From: Rhynchonema sp. JSB1_4
Lineage: Eukaryota > Nematoda > Chromadorea > Monhysterida > Xyalidae
Assembly: GCA_030248065.1 (NCBI GenBank)
Contig: JASAMV010002510.1
Span: 108,860-172,859, forward strand
DNA: 64,000 nt
Direction of reading: 5' to 3'
Shown here in pieces: positions 57,253 through 64,000 of the stretch. The translations under genes and the position numbers were made by a program. The notes under the pieces are model-generated. The model ran no database searches and was not told where the DNA came from. It was given only the letters and a program-made list of their open reading frames with translations. The stretch's first letter is position 1. Every line of letters starts with the position of its first letter.

Positions 57253-60200
57253 TTAGACATCGCTTGATTCCACTTTCAACGTCGCTTGATCCAGTTTCGA
57301 CAGATTTGATGCAAAATTAAATGGTTCAATACGAACAACCGACCACTGAGTCGAATAATCACCCTGCAAGTCGAATGCACAGCCTCTATCATCGGACGTG
57401 AAATGATCAAAATCTACCAATCCTGCAAATAAAAGTTAAATTCAACCGATACCCGAAATTCTCGAACGCGCGATCGCACTCCGACTTTGAACCGTTTGAA
57501 TAGCGGACGCATCAAAGTTTTGTCAAACGCCGATTCCTAAAATGAAACTGTACGATCGAAACTATACACCCAGGCATTTTGCGAAATAGGCACATCTGTT
57601 CTAATCTCTTGTATGCACTATCTTGCGACAAGCCTAGTCAAAACAAAACCAGTATTCCAAACCAAAAGTATACAACTTCACAAAATAAAGGAGACTTCCA
57701 CAAAGTCAAAAGTCACGCTAAACAACTGCAGCAAAAACAAAGAGTGCTTTTACACAACTATATAAATTCCTTTACTGGAAATTTCAAAATTTTTCTAGAT
57801 TTTTAATATTTTTCATTCCCCTCAGAATACCGGTTTGTTATTACACCTGTGCAAAAAAATGCGCTTTTGCACTGGCAACTATACAAAATACACCGGATCT
57901 TTGACTAACGTTGTTGTCCATAAGATCGCCGAGAGTGTCGACGGTACAGCCAAACAACGTTTCAACGTGCTGGCTAAACAGTGTCACCAAAACCGTGTCG
58001 CTGAAATCGCCGAGCATCAGCTGCAAGCAAGTACAAAATCATATCAACAAACTCTTGAAAAAAAAACGTTTTCCAAAAATTTCGGAGATATTTTTCAATC
58101 TTGACAGACGATGTTGTCAAAACCAATGTATATCGCTACAGAACACTTCAAAATCAGTTTTTAATCTCCAAGCGCATTTTTAGCTTGTCTCAACCCATTT
58201 CCGGACGAAATTTTCTCCACAATAAGCGTTTTTGAACTATCGCCATAAATATCAAAAATATTTCAAGAAAAAACGGGTTTCTTGGAGAAAAACGATTTTC
58301 CAAAGATATATTTTGTGGAAAAATATGCAAATGTCAATACGAAGCAACAAACTATTGCAAAACGTCATCGAACTAAATCTCACCAACATTTTAACTCAAC
58401 CTTCTCCTCCGGATTGTTTCCCTTTCAAAAAACCGAACATGCCTGTAGCGCTTCGATTTAAAGCTGCTGCTTAACAACCCTTCGACCGCGCTTGATCTAG
58501 GGGGTAGAATATATAAACAAAGTTTGCACATCGTCTTGCTCGACCCTAATTTGTCCTGCCGATTCATTGCTTTCTGATGTTTCACGGCCACGTTGATGTT
58601 TCCCATCGTGAAAAAAACCGAAAAGGTTTGAAACGCTGCTGTGATACGAATAGCCTGTTTCAAAGTTTGATACTCGATTGGCAGCAACTGCCAACCTTGT
58701 GGCAAAAACCGCAATGCACAATATCTTTTGAATCCTTCGCATTGATCAATAAAAAAAATAAAAGATTTTTAGAAACCTGGTCATTTTTTGCCACAATTTT
58801 GTACTCGTGTAAGTCTAAGCATCTCTCGTGAATGAAATAAGTCGTCATTTACAAATAAAATTCCTAATTATCAGGTTCCTTCTTTGTGCTTCCCAGTTTT
58901 CAAAACACTACGCAGCTCACACAATGTTTACCACAACATGCACAAGACATTCATTCTCAAACCGCACACACAACTACAACACAGTCGGCACACCGACAAC
59001 ACAGCAATGTTTCAGACCTGGCAAGCTTTGTGTGTCCGCATTGGAAAGGCTGCCTTGCGCATGTTGTGGTAAACATTGTGTGAGCTGTGTACCGTTTTGA
59101 AAACTGAGAAGCACAAACAAGGAACCTAATAATTCGAGGATTTTTATTTGTAATTGACGAATTATTTCATTTACTACAGATGGTTAAAATTACACGAGTA
59201 CAAAATTCTTGCAAAAAATGACCAGGTTTCTGAAATCTCTTATTTTTTTATTCATCGATACCGACGTTTCAATGGCTATTGTGCATTGCGCTTTTTATCA
59301 CAATGTTGGGGGTCGCTGTCACTCCAGTATCAAACTTTGAAACAGCCTATTCATGTCACAGCAGCGTTTCACCTTTTTTAGTTTTTGACCAGGCGCAGAC
59401 TTCAGCGTAACCGTGAAACATCAGGAAGCAACCAATCGGTTCGCCAGATTAGGGTCAAGTAACACGATGTCCAAACTTTCTTTATATATAGTACCGCCAA
59501 GATGAAGCGCGGTCGAACGGTTGTTGATCAGCACCTTTAAAAACCGATCACAAACACACCAAACTTCATAGCTTCTCCTCACCTGAACCGCAGCTCGATA
59601 TTGAAAGACACTGTTGGTGTCGCCACATTTCGAACAGTAATACATTCCCTCAGCCGTTTGTTCCACCTTTTTTCCACATTTATCTCCGACACACGCCTGA
59701 AAATATGGAGTAAAAACCGCATAACTCATATCCTCGAGCAAAGCTTAAACACAAATTAAAAATAATGCAACACCAATCACTTTCGGTTTCGAAATCTCGC
59801 TTTTCCTTAGTCTCAACATTCGAAAGTATCTGGACCATTGCTGGACTAAAACATTAGTCTTACAACAGAAATCCAACTCCGCCACAGCGCCAACCACCAC
59901 TCAAATCCTAATTTACATACACTCCAGTTCTATCTCACAATAATCCAACAACAGTGACTCTTGATGGTTTCGCGCCTTTTTGACACTCCCATACCCCCTC
60001 CTTTCCCACGCCTCTAAAATTAATTGCTACAACCAAAAGAACGCTACCTTGTACAGTGTGCTCTGCTGCTTGAGAACGGAGACTATCGAAACAACCACGT
60101 TGAAGTACTTCGTGTATCCTTCCCCGCCTTTCGCTGCCTCAACCGCCAACGCAACGAGAGTCGTACCGCCTGCCAATCCCAAACAAAATATTTTTTTGTA

Positions 60201-63200
60201 TCAATCCACCCTACTTTTTATTTGCCACCCAAATTTTCGTCAACCATTACAAAGCGACACTCAAAAATATGCTGATTTCTGCGTACGTAGCCAAATGCAG
60301 TTACACTCCATTCTATTACCTGATGTGATAACGGCGGCCATTTTTTAGCATACCTACCGCCCCAAAAGTTGGGCGTCATATAACAAAATTTTCAGATTCC
60401 ATGCACGTTTATACATTCGAGTCAAAAATTCCTACTCATTCATGCACTTATCTCAATACAAAAACAACTACAAACCTCGAGAATTAGCAGCCAACGTGGA
60501 TGCACGACCAGAATCATTGGCAGCATAATCATTGTCGAACCACTCGCGCAGCGCAACACATTCGGCAATGTCTGGATCAAACGAGAATGATCCATTCGCC
60601 AGCATGGTCAATTGCGCTTCTACAAAGGACGTGAACTGACTATTTGCTGCGTCTACTCACCCCATGACTTCAACAAAAACCTTAAGAATCGTCAAACAAA
60701 ACACGAACCTCCCTTATAGTCTCCTAATCGGCATCCCTTCAGAGCCATGACCGGATGTGGCACGGAAGATTCGGTATATTCGTACACACAACGAGCCTTT
60801 TCGCCCCACAAGATCAGCGTTTGTTGGCCTGTCTCATCTACCTAGAAATGTGAACTTCCCATAAAACAAAACTTGCTAGTCTGCGTCATTACTCATTACA
60901 CCGACAATAATGTTTCACATATTGCATTTCTATCACTGCATTCCAGAGACTCAAACATGATTGCGCACAATGATCGTTACATGTGTACTATAAACCTTCT
61001 CGAGCTCACCGCGCAATAATATCAATTTTATCCCACTGGCGAGCAGCTAATTCAGTATTTCACCACAAGGAAGTCAAAATTTAACAAACCAAAATCAATT
61101 CAGACCGACTAATTGTTTGCCCATCCCCACCACCGCCCGCTCTGCCCACTTCGATACATTCCACAAATTGTGCCACAACTCCGATCACATCTGAAAACGT
61201 TTTTTTCAAACTTGATTTATCGACATTCAATCGTCACTCATTTTCAAGAATATCTCTACCTACCACACACGGAGTCGACCGAAATGTCCGCCAACTTTCG
61301 AAACTTGTAAGCCAGAATTCGTTCCGGCAGCTCTTCCGGCGCGACCACGATCTAAAAGAATAGACTACTTGCTCTACCAAACCTCAGGTTTCAACTGGTG
61401 AACCTACCCACTTTCTCTGCCGGGCTTACTGTACCTCCCTGTGGGGCGGAAGGAGGAGCGGAAGACCAAAATTCACGAAAAAGTCCTTCTTTGAGACAAA
61501 AAAATTGATCTATTTTTGCCCTTTTTTGAAAAACTCTCCATAAATAGCGTATTTTAGTGACTTTTGACAACATTAACATGAATTACTTATTTTAGGCCTA
61601 AAATGTCCATCTTGCGCTAAAAATGCCTATTTTAGGCGAAAAATGTGGCGGTTAGTGTACTAGTGTACCTTCCTCGCGACGGTTAGTGTACCTTACGACG
61701 CGACCTCTCTCCCCCCACGAACTACTGACCAGAACTAGAACAGAGCATGACAATTATTACATACCCCCAGAATAAATCAACGGCGAAAGTAATTGATTCC
61801 TACGTCACCCGCAAATGATATAGTGACATGAAAATTTCAGTTTCGTTTTGTTCTCAATCGCTTCTCAATAAAAGTGACAGAAAAGGTGCTACAAAATGTT
61901 CCACTCTCATTGAAAACTTTCCTTTAGCTAAACGAAAAGGCATTCATTGTGTTACAACTTTGTTGAACTTCTAAAAGCACGCAAATAGCATTGAACACAC
62001 AACCAGGCAAAAAAAAGCCTGAAATTGGCCTTATTTGTCGAAAATAGGGATTGCACATAGTTTGCTCAGCTTGCGCCTAAAAATTGAGCGCTTCCACTTA
62101 AGTTGGACCTTGTGAATTTTGAAAAAAATCCCTGTTCATACAACATGAACAAATCCACCAAATAAACTCACCGAAGAACTGGCATTCAACACGATTTCAC
62201 ACTCGTTGTCCACGGTTGACCATCGTTTGTCCGCCGCCTTCATTAGACCGCCCCTGAAATACCAAAACGTTTGAAAATATGCACAAAATTTTTAGAAAAA
62301 AACCTTTCTTTCCACAAAATCAAAATTCATCAAACCTCAACAAATATGTCGTTCCGGTATACACCACATTGAAGAAACGGTCGCAATTTGACTTAAACGC
62401 CACGACTTTGATTTCACCCGTTTCATCTGCGATGTCAAAATCGAACACCTTTCCTTCCCCTGAGGGCTTCGTCCACGATCGCACTTCTCCCTTGCGGAAA
62501 ACCCGACCGCGAATTGTCCAGCTGAAATTACTCATTTCAACCAATATTATATCTTCGATCCAATTAAACTGCAAAGCTCCAACTCATACCCCTGTGAGAA
62601 TAGGCCCAGTGTCGAAATAGGCACGAGACTTTCACAATCACGCGACAATGCAGAATCTCCCTCCACCGCCACACGTCGACCCTCCGCGAAATCTAAAATA
62701 AAAATCGGCTACAAAATTTTTTTAAAGCACCTCTTCACAATCCATTATTTTACTTCCAAAATTTTAAAAGCAACCCATTGGAAATGCAGTCTGAATCGTA
62801 CAATATTTTCAATCCAGTGTTGATTTTGAGCAACCACATTTTGATTCTCACACTTGTGTTCTCATCAATTGCCCATTTTCCAGGCGTACCATCTACCCTC
62901 CAATCAAATGTATTTTCTAGCACCCACCTTTGTGTTCATCAGTCTCCAGTGCCACGTCCAAGTCCGCCGGTGCGGTCTCTCGATCAGACACAGCGACGTT
63001 ACTGCCAGAATCAATCGGTTGTGCTATAGAAAAGTTGGTGAATCCGACAACGTTTCGCCTGAAATCCTATCACTCTCCCTTGTCCACTCAACCTACGGGA
63101 CTCAGTGAAGTTGATGGACAAACGCAAAAACAATTTTTCAGCCCAAATTTAGTACTAAAGAAAATTTTACTGCACTCCCTCCAGTGATCTAGGTGCTCCC

Positions 63201-64000
63201 AACAAGAAACGTGCGTAGGTGCAGCCGTCCGGCACAAAAAAGCTACCTAGCCAGCCCCCTACCCTCCGTTCGAGGGTACTCGTCCACAATTAAAAAGCAC
63301 GCCTGTAAAAATTGCTCTAAATTAGATTAAATTCCTGTTAAAATGCGCAGTTCTCTGCAGTTCCCACGAAATCAGAAGCAATTTCATCATCTTAGCTCAT
63401 AAAATGGTCATTTTGACACAAAAAATGAACTTTTTTTTGTTTTCTCACCACACCAATAAAGCCAGCTAGCCACTTTCGGGGAGGGCAGAATCTGCAGTAT
63501 GAGTTTGAAAGCAACAAAACTACCTACCAGTTCGAAGGCCTAATATTCCTCATATCCACTCGCCTCCCTTCACCCACACCGCTGACTCCCTTCAAATCAA
63601 CTACTATCAAACATCTTCAACTGCTTTATGGCATTCACAAAAAAGTCTGATAATCAAAAGTAGTAAACATGCAACCTTACCCCCTAATTGCTAAATCGCT
63701 CATATTTCAACTCAAAATAAACCTCAAAACAACTCCAATCTCCAAAAGATTCATAACTGACCTCGACTGATCACAAGGGGCAGAGCAGTGGGATTCCCAA
63801 TTATTTGTGACTCGGATCGTATCAATCTGAACCGGTATACCATCAGCACTTTGACTGGTTCAGCCGGTTGTCCCCTGGCCAAAAAAAGAGATCTATACAT
63901 TCTGTATTACATTTAAACCAAGCTTTGTTGATTTGTCTCATCAAACCTGGCTACTATCAAGTTGAAAATTCGAGAACGGTAATCTTCCAGTGTGATCACC
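57253..64000 (-). CDS. RPA1: Replication protein A large subunit (RPA70), 5' end outside window
   Basis: Large subunit of the single-stranded-DNA-binding complex RPA. Exons in coding order: the end of the N-terminal OB fold (63990-63800, VKVLMVYRFRLIRSESQIIG), a linker (about 63050-62940), DBD-A (62521-62336, SWTIRGRVFRKGEVRSWTKP then GEGKVFDFDIADETGEIK; then about 62250-62172, KAADKRWSTVDNECEIVLN), DBD-B (about 61345-61265, 60840-60717 with LILWGEKA, 60620-60475 with LANGSFSFDPDI), and DBD-C. DBD-C includes the zinc-ribbon exon 59696-59583 with CVGDKC and CSKC in the family's CX4C...CX2C spacing, then about 58022-57885 (LFGCTVDTLGDL), 57538-57455 and the last exon ending TAA at 57253. All four zinc ligands are present. 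The first part of the N-terminal domain lies beyond 64000. A foldback element sits in the DBD-C intron. Confidence 0.9.
58462..59536. mobile_element. TTAA-flanked foldback element, second family, copy 2
   Basis: The ends AGCTGCTGCTTAACAACCC and GGTTGTTGATCAGCACC lie inside TTAA (58458-58461, 59537-59540). The arms mirror each other around about 59000 and match 29384-30470. It is inserted in the RPA1 intron just after the zinc-ribbon exon (59583), 43 bp from that exon. Confidence 0.88.
61400..61730. repeat. Degenerate relative of the 24641 MITE in an RPA1 intron
   Basis: The core blocks GATCTATTTTTGCCC and AAAAATGCCTATTTTAGGC match 24780-24925, and GGTTAGTGTACC units repeat on one side. The ends have decayed and no target duplication is visible. 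Confidence 0.6.

Overview
This is a eukaryotic nuclear window with spliced protein genes on both strands. Introns are short (45-100 nt in many places) with GT...AG borders and a strong TTTTCAG-type 3' splice signal. A short (TTAGGC)n telomere-like tract lies at 27356-27413. Both traits fit a nematode; this is an inference, and another ecdysozoan cannot be excluded. There are no bacterial operons, CRISPR arrays or rRNA genes, and I found no convincing tRNA.

Layout. 1-480: a small acidic protein gene (+). 1600-4165: a complete ENOSF1 / L-fuconate dehydratase gene (+). 4276-6020: a palindromic TTAA-flanked foldback element. 6476-7345: a REEP/TB2-DP1 membrane protein (-). 8062-12836: a 4.8-kb nest of G/C-tract miniature transposons. 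12963-15606: a Cys-rich single-pass membrane protein (+). 16210-20637: three tandem paralogous secreted proteins resembling the dynein light chain LC8 fold (-). 22063-25637: WDR76/CMR1-type WD40 protein (-). 25848-27810: nested elements, telomere-like repeats and a palindrome. 27800-40112: an XPD/FANCJ-type iron-sulfur DEAH helicase (-) whose introns hold a LINE fragment and two foldback elements. 40316-41258: two back-to-back miniature elements. 41833 to about 53840: an unidentified multi-exon gene (-) whose last intron contains, in the opposite direction, an intronless 1331-codon gag-like ORF and a possible 3' LTR. 57253 to beyond 64000: the large subunit of replication protein A (-), 5' end outside the window.

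The most unusual content is the mobile DNA. At least nine miniature elements in this window carry exact 8-bp target-site duplications and CAG-type hAT-like ends, or TAG ends in one family. Most carry their own short tandem unit repeated just inside both ends. Several insertions can be proven from unoccupied copies of the same host repeat within the window. Two foldback families flanked by TTAA and two TA-flanked G-tract MITE families add to this.

Three same-strand genes act in genome maintenance: WDR76-like (damage-linked), FANCJ-like helicase and RPA1 (a known FANCJ partner). Their proximity is noted, but co-regulation is not shown.
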